Shown here: piece after piece, positions 1 to 7,679 of the stretch
Position numbering within the stretch: position 1 is the stretch's first letter
Layout of the letters: each line of letters starts with the position of its first letter
Assembly: GCA_963652495.1 (NCBI GenBank)
Contig: CAVJTU010000100.1
Location: 1 to 7,754 of the forward strand
Direction: 5' to 3'
DNA from: Anthropogastromicrobium sp963652495
GTDB taxonomy: Bacteria; Bacillota; Clostridia; Lachnospirales; Lachnospiraceae
Length of the DNA: 7,754 nucleotides
Notes under the pieces: generated by a model
Database searches by the model: none
What the model saw: the letters and a program-made list of their open reading frames with translations, nothing else
Told to the model about the DNA's origin: nothing
Program-made: the position numbers and the translations under genes

Positions 1-55
1 TGGATTGTACATTTTTATTTTCCTTTAAATGTACATTTTTATTTTACCATTTACA
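1..55. mobile_element. Probable terminal end of an IS21-family-like insertion sequence (body lies to the left, outside the window)
   Basis: Read on the minus strand from base 55 leftwards, the segment begins TGTAAATGGTAAAATAAAAA and carries two copies of a 19-base unit (GGTAAAATAAAAATGTACA, then AGGAAAATAAAAATGTACA; two mismatches). IS21-family elements are known for TGT...ACA ends with several subterminal direct repeats that bind the IstA transposase, and this layout fits. Base composition changes sharply at about 55/57, from AT-rich repeats to ordinary coding sequence. No transposase gene or second end is in the window, so the assignment rests on end architecture alone. The alternative is an AT-rich repeated intergenic sequence or an assembly edge. 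Confidence 0.5.
6..45. repeat. Two direct repeats of TGTACATTTTTATTTT, 24 bp period
   Basis: Bases 6-21 and 30-45 are identical over 16 bases and separated by CCTTTAAA. The TGTACA core is itself a palindrome. Because the period is a multiple of three, the repeats stay open in the frame of the downstream gene and encode a repeated Cys-Thr-Phe-Leu-Phe stretch. That stretch looks unlike protein sequence and is probably not translated as native product. The best reading is transposase-binding repeats in an IS end. Confidence 0.8.
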
Positions 56-56
56 A

Positions 57-1616
57 GGAACAAGCAGAGAAGCGAATGTCTACAATGGAATCTATAAGGA
101 AAGAACATTTGAAACGGCCTATTTGGAATATGGAGTTATGCAGGAGTTGGTAAAGGGAACCGGCAGGAGAATGTGGTTTCTAAATGATCCAATTGAGGAT
201 CTGCCATCCTATACATGGGAAAATTATCGCTATAATTACATAAAAACGGCAGCGGCCTCGCTGCTTCATCCGCTTGTATGGCATTACGAAATCTGCCCGT
301 GGCCGCGTCGCGTGTTTGAAGGAAGGTATCCGAGATTTCAGCCTCAAATTGCAGAAAAGGTAGAGACAAGCTTTGAAACTGATCAGTCCAAGCCAATTCC
401 GCAGAGTTATTCGACGTTACTTTCGAGTATGTTTCAGTTATTTGGCGATATGGAGCAGTCAACCTATTCATTTGAGGGCATCGATGAAAATGTAGGTATT
501 TTTGTGTCAGACAGTGGACTATTCCAGCGAACCTTTCCAGATGGAATCGTGACAGAGGAGTCAATTCAGGAACGATTAAAGGCAGTTATGCATAAAAATT
601 CAGGAAATCCAGTGGACGAAGAAAAAGCGGCTGCACTTGTGAAGGAAATCAGTGAAAATAAATCAAAGCTTTTGGATTTTGTTCAGAGCCTTGCTTTTCC
701 TCAGTTTTACGGAATGTCACTTCCGTTATTAAAATATGGACTTCCAGTAAAGCCAGTACAGCTTGATAACATACGTCGCTTTGCGGGATATCTGGATGAT
801 ACTAGATTTTTAATTCTCAGCTACGAATATATAAAACCGGAGGCACCGGATGTGAACGCAGCACTTATATCCTGGGTAAAGCAGGGTGGAACGCTTTTGT
901 ATCTTGGAGATGGTACCGATCCGTATCACCAGATTTCTTCCTGGTGGAGGACATCCGGATATGAAAATCCGTCACAGCATCTTTTTGAACTGGCAGGGCT
1001 TTCGCATACGCCAGAGAATGGTGTCTATTTTGTTGACAAGGGACGTATTATTGTATGGAAGATTATGCCAGCTAAAATTTGTCTGTCCAGAGAACTGGCA
1101 GATACCTACCGTGAAATCGTCAAGGATATGCTGGCAAAGCAGAATGTGGACTGGACGTACCGAAACGATTTGACCTTGCACAGAGGTCCATACATCATAT
1201 CATCGGTCATGGACGAAAGCGTTCATGAGAAAAAGAAGATATTTGAAGGCGTCTTTGCTGATTTATTGGAAAACGATTACCGGATTATTCACAGAAAAGA
1301 AATTGGCCCGGATGAGACGGCGCTGTTATTTGATTTTTCAAAAATCGAAAAAGAAGATTTTCGGATTATCGGTACATCGGCGAGAGTGATCGATGCAGCG
1401 CAGCAGGATGGAAAGCTGACGATGAAATTAAAAACAGCGGATCAGATAAAAGCATTTGTTCGAGTACGATTGGCAGGCCCGGTGAAAGCGGTATCAGCAG
1501 CAGATGAGGATAAAAATACAGTGCCGATCAGATCAATGTGGGATGAAGAGACAAAAACACTTTTGATTTCATATGACAGCTGTGCAAAAGAAATTAAAAT
1601 AGTTGGAGAATTATAA
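57..1616 (+). CDS. 5'-truncated gene: C-terminal part of a glycoside-hydrolase-like protein with a glutamine-amidotransferase-like domain
   Basis: The frame is open from the left edge to TAA at 1614-1616, but plausible protein begins only near base 57, just after the IS-like end; 519 codons remain. There is no credible start: a TTG at 123 lies inside conserved-looking sequence and has no ribosome-binding site. Visible parts, by base: the end of a catalytic-type region with aromatic-rich motifs (LVWHYEICPWPRR, about 270-310); an alpha/beta region like the amidotransferase-like domain that follows the barrel in beta-galactosidase-type enzymes (about 420-1010), with hydrophobic strand FLILSY, then WVKQGGTLLYLGDG (872-914); and a C-terminal beta-rich domain (about 1190-1616). 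The family is one I recall only as uncharacterised glycosidase-like proteins of Firmicutes. It sits 30 bp before the mannosidase gene, so it was probably in the same operon and acts on glycans. It is probably inactive here if the catalytic barrel is truly missing. Confidence 0.7.
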   Translation, partial: GTSREANVYNGIYKERTFETAYLEYGVMQELVKGTGRRMWFLNDPIEDLPSYTWENYRYNYIKTAAASLLHPLVWHYEICPWPRRVFEGRYPRFQPQIAEKVETSFETDQSKPIPQSYSTLLSSMFQLFGDMEQSTYSFEGIDENVGIFVSDSGLFQRTFPDGIVTEESIQERLKAVMHKNSGNPVDEEKAAALVKEISENKSKLLDFVQSLAFPQFYGMSLPLLKYGLPVKPVQLDNIRRFAGYLDDTRFLILSYEYIKPEAPDVNAALISWVKQGGTLLYLGDGTDPYHQISSWWRTSGYENPSQHLFELAGLSHTPENGVYFVDKGRIIVWKIMPAKICLSRELADTYREIVKDMLAKQNVDWTYRNDLTLHRGPYIISSVMDESVHEKKKIFEGVFADLLENDYRIIHRKEIGPDETALLFDFSKIEKEDFRIIGTSARVIDAAQQDGKLTMKLKTADQIKAFVRVRLAGPVKAVSAADEDKNTVPIRSMWDEETKTLLISYDSCAKEIKIVGEL

Positions 1617-1646
1617 AGAAAGATTAGACGAAAGAGAGGTACTCAG

Positions 1647-4600
1647 ATGAAGGTAATGCATTCGGAGTGGAGAGATCGAGTGAAACATTGGGTGAGGACG
1701 TTAAAGGAAGATTTCTACCAGCCACTGGGCGAAATTTCATGGCAGGCTTTTGTGACGCGGGAGCAGCTTTCCACACAGGAAGCTCAGAGAATGGCATTTG
1801 TTCCGGTGACACCGGGATTTACGTGGGGTCATACGTGGGAATATTGCTGGTTTAAGGGAAAAATTAAACTTCCAAAGGAGGCAGAGGGAGAACGGATTGT
1901 AATGAATTTGAATCCGGGCGGAGAGTCCTGCCTGTTTGTAAATGGAAAGGAATTTGGAACATATCGCGCTTCCTGGGTAGATGAGCCTCATCATTTTATG
2001 GAGGATAATGTTCTTTCGCGCTGTGCGAAAGCAGGGGAAGAGTTTTCAATCCTGATGGAGACTTATGCCGGGCATTATATTCCAGAGGCGCCGACTGGCG
2101 GTTGTGCGACAGGACCAGTGCTTCCGGGTTCCTACATTGATCCGTTAAAGGAGGGTGAGAGAAGGACACTTGGAAGCTGCACGTATGGAATTTGGAATGA
2201 GGAAGCCTACCAGTTATTTATGGATGTAGATACGTTAAGCCGATTGCTTATGACGCTGGATGAAAGTTCTCTTCGTGCGGCAAAGATTGCGAAGGCACTC
2301 GAACAGTTTACGCTGATTGTCGATTTTGAACAGCCAAGAGAGGAGAGAATTGCTTCCTATAAAAAGGCGAGGGAAATGCTTCGCCCTGTCATGGAGGCAA
2401 AGAATGGTTCAACAGCCCCTGTATTTTATGCCGTAGGAAATGCACATCTGGATTTGGCATGGCTGTGGCCAATGGCAGAAACTGAGCGGAAGACTGAGCG
2501 GACTTTTGCTGCTCAGCTTCGTCTGATTGAGGAATATCCAGAGTATAAGTTTATTCAGAGCCAGCCTGCCTCCTATGAAATGTGCAGGAAATATTATCCG
2601 GAGCTGTTTGCTCGAATCAAGGAAGCAGTAAAGAGTGGTCAGTGGATCGCAGATGGTGCGATGTGGGTAGAGCCGGATACGAATATGGCAGGAGGCGAGG
2701 CGCTGATTCGTCAGCTTATTCACGGTAAGCGCTATTATAAGGAAGAATTTGATGTGGACAGTCAGATTTTGTGGCTTCCGGACACTTTTGGCTATACCGC
2801 TGCACTTCCGCAGATTTTAAAGGGGTGTGGTGTCAATTATCTTGTAACACAGAAAATTTTCTGGTCTTACAATGAGGGCGATCAGTTCCCATATCACTAC
2901 TTTAATTGGAAGGGCATGGATGGCTCCGAGATTGTTTCCTTTTTGCCAACCAGTTATACGTATCGCACTGAGCCGATGGAGGCAAACCGAATCTGGAAGG
3001 AGCGGACGCAGATACAGGATCTGGACGCATTTTTGATGCCGTATGGATATGGCGATGGCGGTGGTGGTCCGGCAAGAGATCACATCGAGTATGCGATGCG
3101 CCAGAAGGATTTAGAGGGCAGCGTCAGAATTAAGATGGCAGGGCCAATGGAATTTTTCCACGATATGGAAAAAGAAGGAGGCCCGGTCAATACCTATGTG
3201 GGCGAACTGTATTTTAGTGCACACCGAGGAACTTACACTGTGCAGGCAATGATCAAGAAAAATAATCGAAAGAGTGAGCTGCTGCTTCGTGAGATGGAGT
3301 TTTGGAGCAGTTTGGCGAAATGCCGCGGAATGGAATATGAGCTGACAAAGGCAGATGCGCTCTGGAAGCAGCTTCTGTTACATCAGTTCCATGACATTCT
3401 GCCGGGTTCTAGCATTGCAAGAGTCTATGTTGAGGCAAATAAGGCACATGCAGCACTTCAGACGGAAGCAGAGCAGATGAAGCAGAAGGCATTAACCATG
3501 CTTGCAGATGAGACAAACGAGCCTATAGTAACGGTATGGAACTCACTTGGCCATGACTGGACTGCACTTGTTGAACTGCCAGAAGCATTTGCACAGGGAG
3601 CAGTCACCTGCGATGGAGAGAAGATTCCGGTTCAGAAAAAAGATGGGACTGTAAGAGGTCTGGTGACGATCCCAGCCTGCGGCGCAGTTTCCTTAAAGGC
3701 AGAAGTGCAGGAAAATACAGAAGTGCCGGCTGTCACCGTGACAGAGACAGGCGATGGATTTGTTATGGAAAATGACAGTATTATTGCGAAGATAAATTCG
3801 ATGGGAGAGGTTGTTTCCTTTGTTCTTAAGGAGTCCGGCCGCGAATTTGCCGCAGAGGCGATGAATCGTTTCCACTTATACAAGGATGTTCCAAGAATGT
3901 TTGATGCATGGGATATTGATTCCAATTATATCGATCAGGAGGTTTTGGCGGCACAGGATGTAACAGTTACAAAAGTAACAGATGGCTTGGAGGGCGTCAT
4001 CAAAGTGACGGGAAAAATCAGTGAGTCTTCCTATACGCAGTATATCCGCCTTGCCGCACAGGCACGTCGAATTGAATTTGAGACAGAAGTAGATTGGAGA
4101 GAGCTGCATCGTCTGTTGAAGGTTGGATTCCCGGTAAATGTGTATGCAGAGAACGGAATCAATGAAATCCAATTTGGCTATGTAGAGCGTCCGACACATC
4201 GCTCAAAGCTGTATGACAAAGATCGTTTTGAAGTTTGTAATCATCGTTACAGCGCGCTGTGTGATGGTGCGCATGGGGCAGCTGTACTGAATGACTGCAA
4301 ATATGGCATCAGCATGAATGAAAATGCGTTAGAACTGACGCTTCTTCGTTCAGGAGCCTGCCCGGAAATGCGTTCGGATAATCAGGTGCATACCTTTACT
4401 TATGCATTTACAGCATGGGAAGGAAACTTTGCAGACTGTGATGTTGTAAAGCAGGGCTATGAGCTGAATGTAAGGCCTCAGATTACAGCAGGAAAGATAA
4501 AGACCTTCTCAGCAGTAACCGTGGAAAAGCAGAATATCATTCTGGATACCATGAAGCCGGCAGAGGATGGCTCAGATGATATCATTCTTCGATTCTATGA

Positions 4601-4769
4601 GTCTAAGAAGGCTGCTGTGGACACGGAAATTCGCTGCAGCCTGGGAGCAAAGAAAGCATATCTTTGCGACATGCTTGAGAATGAAAAGGAAGAAATCCCA
4701 CTGGAAAATGAAACTCTGCATCTTTCCTTTAATGCCTTTGAGATCAAGACGGTAAGGATTGTTCGTTAA
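1647..4769 (+). CDS. Alpha-mannosidase, glycoside hydrolase family 38 (MAN2C1-like cytosolic type)
   Basis: This is a complete 1040-aa GH38 enzyme, the usual length for the cytosolic MAN2C1-like branch. It should remove terminal alpha-linked mannose by a retaining, metal-dependent mechanism. The start ATG at 1647 has AGAGAGG (1633-1639) 7 bases upstream; a second ATG at codon 4 would be too distant. Domains: an N-terminal beta domain of about 230 residues; the catalytic barrel from about 258, with the HLDLAW motif giving metal ligands His267 and Asp269; WLPDTFGY with the presumed nucleophile and metal ligand Asp379; YGYGDGGGG with a probable acid/base Asp470; the middle-domain motif HRGTYT (526-531); HQFHDILPGSS, where His582 aligns with the fourth metal ligand; and a C-terminal beta-sandwich from about 625. 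All key residues are present, so the enzyme should be active. There is no signal peptide, so it is probably cytoplasmic and works on imported manno-oligosaccharides or glycan fragments. The exact linkage cannot be read from sequence. Confidence 0.95.
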   Translation: MKVMHSEWRDRVKHWVRTLKEDFYQPLGEISWQAFVTREQLSTQEAQRMAFVPVTPGFTWGHTWEYCWFKGKIKLPKEAEGERIVMNLNPGGESCLFVNGKEFGTYRASWVDEPHHFMEDNVLSRCAKAGEEFSILMETYAGHYIPEAPTGGCATGPVLPGSYIDPLKEGERRTLGSCTYGIWNEEAYQLFMDVDTLSRLLMTLDESSLRAAKIAKALEQFTLIVDFEQPREERIASYKKAREMLRPVMEAKNGSTAPVFYAVGNAHLDLAWLWPMAETERKTERTFAAQLRLIEEYPEYKFIQSQPASYEMCRKYYPELFARIKEAVKSGQWIADGAMWVEPDTNMAGGEALIRQLIHGKRYYKEEFDVDSQILWLPDTFGYTAALPQILKGCGVNYLVTQKIFWSYNEGDQFPYHYFNWKGMDGSEIVSFLPTSYTYRTEPMEANRIWKERTQIQDLDAFLMPYGYGDGGGGPARDHIEYAMRQKDLEGSVRIKMAGPMEFFHDMEKEGGPVNTYVGELYFSAHRGTYTVQAMIKKNNRKSELLLREMEFWSSLAKCRGMEYELTKADALWKQLLLHQFHDILPGSSIARVYVEANKAHAALQTEAEQMKQKALTMLADETNEPIVTVWNSLGHDWTALVELPEAFAQGAVTCDGEKIPVQKKDGTVRGLVTIPACGAVSLKAEVQENTEVPAVTVTETGDGFVMENDSIIAKINSMGEVVSFVLKESGREFAAEAMNRFHLYKDVPRMFDAWDIDSNYIDQEVLAAQDVTVTKVTDGLEGVIKVTGKISESSYTQYIRLAAQARRIEFETEVDWRELHRLLKVGFPVNVYAENGINEIQFGYVERPTHRSKLYDKDRFEVCNHRYSALCDGAHGAAVLNDCKYGISMNENALELTLLRSGACPEMRSDNQVHTFTYAFTAWEGNFADCDVVKQGYELNVRPQITAGKIKTFSAVTVEKQNIILDTMKPAEDGSDDIILRFYESKKAAVDTEIRCSLGAKKAYLCDMLENEKEEIPLENETLHLSFNAFEIKTVRIVR

Positions 4770-4867
4770 TGAGTGATACTTATAAATCAGAAAAGAAGCG
4801 TTTTGTGATATTTGATTTGCATATTAAGGCAAAAAAACGACAAAAGGAGCATAGAGAGAAATTATGA
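4769..4867 (+). CDS. Possible 32-residue basic small protein, coupled to both neighbouring genes
   Basis: An ATG at 4769-4771 shares one base with the mannosidase stop (TAATG). The frame then stays open for 32 codons and ends in TGA at 4865-4867, overlapping the next gene's start as ATGA. It thus fills the whole apparent intergenic gap. AAGGA at 4754-4758, 10 bases before the ATG, could serve as a ribosome-binding site. The peptide starts MSDTYKSEKKRFVIFDLHIK and is strongly basic (8 Lys, 3 Arg), with one short hydrophobic patch (FVIF) and a charged C-terminus rich in Lys, Arg and Glu. It has no signal peptide, membrane segment or cysteine. I recognise no family. It could be a real small gene, a decayed remnant of a larger one, or a short reading frame that only keeps ribosomes moving to the next gene by translational coupling. 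Confidence 0.4.
   Translation: MSDTYKSEKKRFVIFDLHIKAKKRQKEHREKL
4843..4849 (+). promoter_or_regulatory. Ribosome-binding site AAAGGAG with long spacing before the glutaminase-A-like gene
   Basis: AAAGGAG lies 14 bases before the ATG at 4864, longer than the usual 5-9. A weaker GAGAGA (4854-4859) is 4 bases before it. No other in-frame start is possible, because TAG at 4852-4854 closes the frame just upstream. The site lies inside the small overlapping ORF, so re-initiation after that ORF's stop may help translation. Confidence 0.55.
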
Positions 4868-6894
4868 CAGACAACAGAAGAAAACAAGAAAGAGAGGGGG
4901 CTGCCGGACGTCTTCCGGCGGTGCCGCTTATCACATGTGACCCTTATTTTAGCTTGTGGTCCGGAAGTGATCGGCTGTGTGAAGCAGAAACAATGCATTG
5001 GACAGGCAGAACGAAAAAAACAGCCGGTGTTGTAACGATTGATGGAAAACGATATCGCTTTATGGGACTGGGAACAGAGGAAGCAATGGAGCAAACGAGC
5101 CTTTGTGTGACGGCTACATGCACACAATATTGCTTTGAAAAGGCGGGCATTGCATTGGAGATTTCATTCTGGACACCATTGCTGCCGAATGATTTGGACA
5201 TTCTCTCAAGACCGTGTTCCTATCTGGATGCGAAAATGCATGCATTGGATGGAAAGGAACATCAAGTAGAACTGGAATGGGAATTTTGGGGAGATCTGTG
5301 CTGCAACAAGGGACAGCTTGAAAAAATTGGCGGTGGCGCTTATCAGATGGAAGGAAATTCAATTGCGTGGATGGGACTCCGAGAGCAAAGTCCTCTTGGC
5401 CATAGTGGAGATGGCGTTACGATTGACTGGGGCTATTTCTATTTGGCAGCACTGGAAAACGAAAGAGTAACGGTGACATATCAAAACGCAAAAAAAACGG
5501 TATGTGGCAAGGTAGCCGTGACAGTGAAGGAGTCTGATGAATGCATTAGCTTTGTCGCAGCCTATGATGATCTCGCTTCCATTTATTATTTTGGAAGAAT
5601 GCAGCCGGGTTATTGGGCAAGAAAAGGAAAAACAATTCAGACTGCGATTACAGAAGCGATTGCACAGCATGATGAGCTGAAAAAACAGTGTGAGGCATTT
5701 GAAGCCGATCTGGAAGAAAAAACAGGCTCATTTGGACCGGCATATACAAAAATTTGTTCAGCAGCTTATCGTCAGGTGATTGGAGCACACAAGCTGATTG
5801 CGGATGAAAATGAAGACGCGGTACTGATTTCTAAGGAGTGCTTTTCAAACGGATGCGCAGCTACGGTGGACATTACTTATCCTTCGGCACCATTGTTTTT
5901 CTGCTGCAATCCGGAGTTGGTACGTGCAATGATGCGTCCAATCACACGGTTTGCAAAAATGCCCGTATGGAAGTATGATTTTGCCCCTCACGATGCAGGA
6001 CGCTATCCGTATGTAACGGGACAGGTGTATGGATTAAATGAGGAGCAAAATAGTGCACAGAATTTGAGGGAGACGCAACGGGAGGAAGCCGTTTTCCCAA
6101 TGCTGTATCAGATGCCGGCGAGCGCGAATGTGTATCAATTTGAGAATCAGATGCCGGTAGAAGAAAGTGGCAATATGCTGATTTTAGAAGCACAGCTGAT
6201 GCAGCAGGAGCCTGAAAAGGAAAAAGCGATCTTTATGGAAAATCTTTCTCTTTATGAGAAGTGGGTAACGTATCTGGTAACATATGGAAGTGATCCGGGT
6301 GAACAGCTTTGCACAGATGATTTTGCAGGTCATTTGGCGCACAATATTAATCTGGCAATTAAGGCAATCATGGGTGTAGAAGGCTATGGAATCCTGATGG
6401 ATGCAATTGGAAGAGAAAAAGAGGCTTGTTCTTATCATGAGAAGGCAGCGGAAATGGCAAAGGATGTATATAAACGTGCATTTGATACCGATCATACAAA
6501 GCTGACCTTTGATGCAGACGAAAACAGCTGGAGTTTAAAATATAATGCAGTATGGGATCTGATTTTTGGATCAAAGCTTTGGCCAACACAGTTTTATAAG
6601 GATGAAATTGCCCAATACAGGAAAGTGTGCCGTCCGTATGGGGTTCCGCTGGATTCGAGAGAGACGTATACAAAGAGTGATTGGATGATGTGGGCAGCTT
6701 CCATGGATCCGGACAAAAAAGCGGTGGAGGAATTTGCAGAAAAAATTTTGAAATTTCTTGAGGAAAGTCCAGACCGCGTTCCATTCTCAGACTGGTATTA
6801 TACAGAGAATGGAAAGCAGAGAGGCTTCCAGAATCGAACCGTTCAGGGTGGATTATTTATGCCGCTTTTGTGTGATAGGATTTCTGAGAAATAA
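4864..6894 (+). CDS. 'Glutaminase A'-family protein (DUF4964-DUF5127-DUF4965-DUF1793), probable intracellular glycosidase
   Basis: The protein is 676 aa, close to the family's core length. The N-terminal signature LPAVPLITCDPYFSLWS (17-33) marks DUF4964. A beta-rich DUF5127-like region follows (about 80-290, including NDLDILSRP), then DUF4965 (about 295-465), then a DUF1793-like alpha-helical domain of six-hairpin-glycosidase type (about 470-670). Conserved family stretches include DDFAGHLAHNINL (485-497), PLDSRETYTKSDWMMW (595-610) and DWYYTENG...RTVQGGLFMPLL (643-669). The 'glutaminase' name comes from fungal GtaA. The six-hairpin architecture and the neighbouring GH38 gene suggest action on a carbohydrate, though the substrate is unknown. 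Many relatives are secreted; this one starts with a charged, hydrophilic N-terminus (MTDNRRKQE) and no signal peptide, so it is probably cytoplasmic. It overlaps the small ORF by ATGA and is likely co-transcribed with the mannosidase gene. Confidence 0.85.
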   Translation: MTDNRRKQEREGAAGRLPAVPLITCDPYFSLWSGSDRLCEAETMHWTGRTKKTAGVVTIDGKRYRFMGLGTEEAMEQTSLCVTATCTQYCFEKAGIALEISFWTPLLPNDLDILSRPCSYLDAKMHALDGKEHQVELEWEFWGDLCCNKGQLEKIGGGAYQMEGNSIAWMGLREQSPLGHSGDGVTIDWGYFYLAALENERVTVTYQNAKKTVCGKVAVTVKESDECISFVAAYDDLASIYYFGRMQPGYWARKGKTIQTAITEAIAQHDELKKQCEAFEADLEEKTGSFGPAYTKICSAAYRQVIGAHKLIADENEDAVLISKECFSNGCAATVDITYPSAPLFFCCNPELVRAMMRPITRFAKMPVWKYDFAPHDAGRYPYVTGQVYGLNEEQNSAQNLRETQREEAVFPMLYQMPASANVYQFENQMPVEESGNMLILEAQLMQQEPEKEKAIFMENLSLYEKWVTYLVTYGSDPGEQLCTDDFAGHLAHNINLAIKAIMGVEGYGILMDAIGREKEACSYHEKAAEMAKDVYKRAFDTDHTKLTFDADENSWSLKYNAVWDLIFGSKLWPTQFYKDEIAQYRKVCRPYGVPLDSRETYTKSDWMMWAASMDPDKKAVEEFAEKILKFLEESPDRVPFSDWYYTENGKQRGFQNRTVQGGLFMPLLCDRISEK

Positions 6895-6902
6895 GGTCAT
6901 AC

Positions 6903-7601
6903 TCACCCGACACCAAAATCCGTAATGTCATACAACACTTCAACAGTCGGATCGTCAAGCAGCCAACGATACTCCTTCATAAACCAGCGCACCAGTTCCT
7001 CATCACGTCTGATCGGTGTGGTATTGTTGTTGTAGACGTTTACTGTGCCAAGCTTGAAATAACGTTTCAGGCAGTCAATGTCGTGTGCGATCATTTCCTT
7101 TGTCTGCCCCTGAATGCCGACCATCAGACAGGGCGAGTCAAAATATTCAGCGACTTCCTGAGGTGTTTGGAAATCGGCATGTTTCTTTAGCACGCGCTGA
7201 CGAAAATCATTGTCAAAGGATTCAACACCGATCTTAAATACAATCGGAACAGGCATACGCTCGCGCATTGCAGCAAGATGCTTTCGATACATCCAGTGAG
7301 CCTCAAAAAAGAGCTTGTGAATATTTTTTTGTTCAACGACAGAGACGATATCAGCAAGTGTTTGCTTTGGAAGTTCAAAACAGCTGCCGGAATTAATGAC
7401 CTCTAAGACACCAAATTCGCCGGTTACCTGATCGAGAACACTTTTATTTAGGGTGATCATTGCAGCTTCGTCGCGTCCATTGTCTTCAATGTAATCGCAA
7501 AAAGCACATTTTCCCCATGCACAGGGAAAAGCACGCAGCAGACAGATTTCGCGGTTATTTTTCTCTGTAATTTTACTGTAACGTTCAACAGGGATTCCCA
7601 T
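6903..7601 (-). CDS. Radical SAM protein with an Elp3-like Cys cluster; possibly a queuine lyase (QueL-like)
   Basis: The gene encodes 232 aa on the minus strand. ATG is at 7601-7599, with GAAAGG (7618-7613) 11 bases upstream. The motif CAWGKCAFC places Cys27, Cys32 and Cys35 in a C-x4-C-x2-C arrangement. This differs from the classical C-x3-C-x2-C and resembles the CPHGKCxFC pattern of Elp3-type radical SAM proteins; such cysteines would hold the 4Fe-4S cluster that cleaves S-adenosylmethionine. Further radical-SAM-like landmarks are LEVINSGS (66-73), KIGVESFD in mid-barrel and a C-terminal TDFGVG. The short single-domain size and these motifs match, from memory, a clostridial family that includes the queuine-salvage lyase QueL, which releases preQ1 from queuine. 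That identification is tentative; 'radical SAM protein' is the safe call. The gene converges on the glycan operon with 8 bp between stop codons and appears functionally unrelated to it. Confidence 0.8.
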   Translation of the reverse strand: MGIPVERYSKITEKNNREICLLRAFPCAWGKCAFCDYIEDNGRDEAAMITLNKSVLDQVTGEFGVLEVINSGSCFELPKQTLADIVSVVEQKNIHKLFFEAHWMYRKHLAAMRERMPVPIVFKIGVESFDNDFRQRVLKKHADFQTPQEVAEYFDSPCLMVGIQGQTKEMIAHDIDCLKRYFKLGTVNVYNNNTTPIRRDEELVRWFMKEYRWLLDDPTVEVLYDITDFGVG

Positions 7602-7638
7602 AATTAACTTAACCTTTCATTGATGTTTCTGTGAAAAT

Positions 7639-7660
7639 CGGGGGCAACGAATTGCCCCCG
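7639..7660 (-). terminator. Strong hairpin with UUCG loop: intrinsic terminator or attenuator upstream of the radical SAM gene
   Basis: On the minus strand the sequence is CGGGGGCAA, loop TTCG, TTGCCCCCG: a perfect 9-bp stem followed by ATTTTC. The T-run is short and the loop is a stable tetraloop. In the plus direction the stem is followed by GATGAAAAAA, so it would not terminate plus-strand transcripts. It lies 37 bp before the radical SAM start. It either ends an upstream minus-strand gene or stops leader transcripts of the radical SAM gene. Confidence 0.65.
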
Positions 7661-7679
7661 GATGAAAAAATATGATGTT

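Noticed and set aside
50..86. Outward promoter formed by TTTACA (50-55) at the IS end and TACAAT (81-86)
   Set aside because: The two hexamers are 25 bp apart, far from the 16-18 bp needed, and no better -10 lies at proper spacing.
123..125. TTG at 123 as a start codon for the first gene
   Set aside because: It has no ribosome-binding site and lies inside coding-quality sequence that continues upstream to about base 57. The gene is 5'-truncated and does not start there.
136..564. Minus-strand open frames opposite the first gene, and similar antisense frames throughout 1600-6800
   Set aside because: They lie wholly within well-supported genes, lack ribosome-binding sites and give low-complexity, His/Cys/Ser-rich translations typical of shadow frames.
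6368..6784. 138-codon minus-strand frame opposite the end of the glutaminase-A-like gene
   Set aside because: It overlaps the conserved DUF1793-like region of the plus-strand protein and its translation shows no recognisable domain. It is open because of the sense strand's codon pattern.
4864..6894. Taking 'glutaminase' as the literal function of the DUF4965/DUF1793 protein
   Set aside because: The name comes from a fungal founder. The six-hairpin fold and glycan-operon context favour a carbohydrate role, so only the family name is kept.
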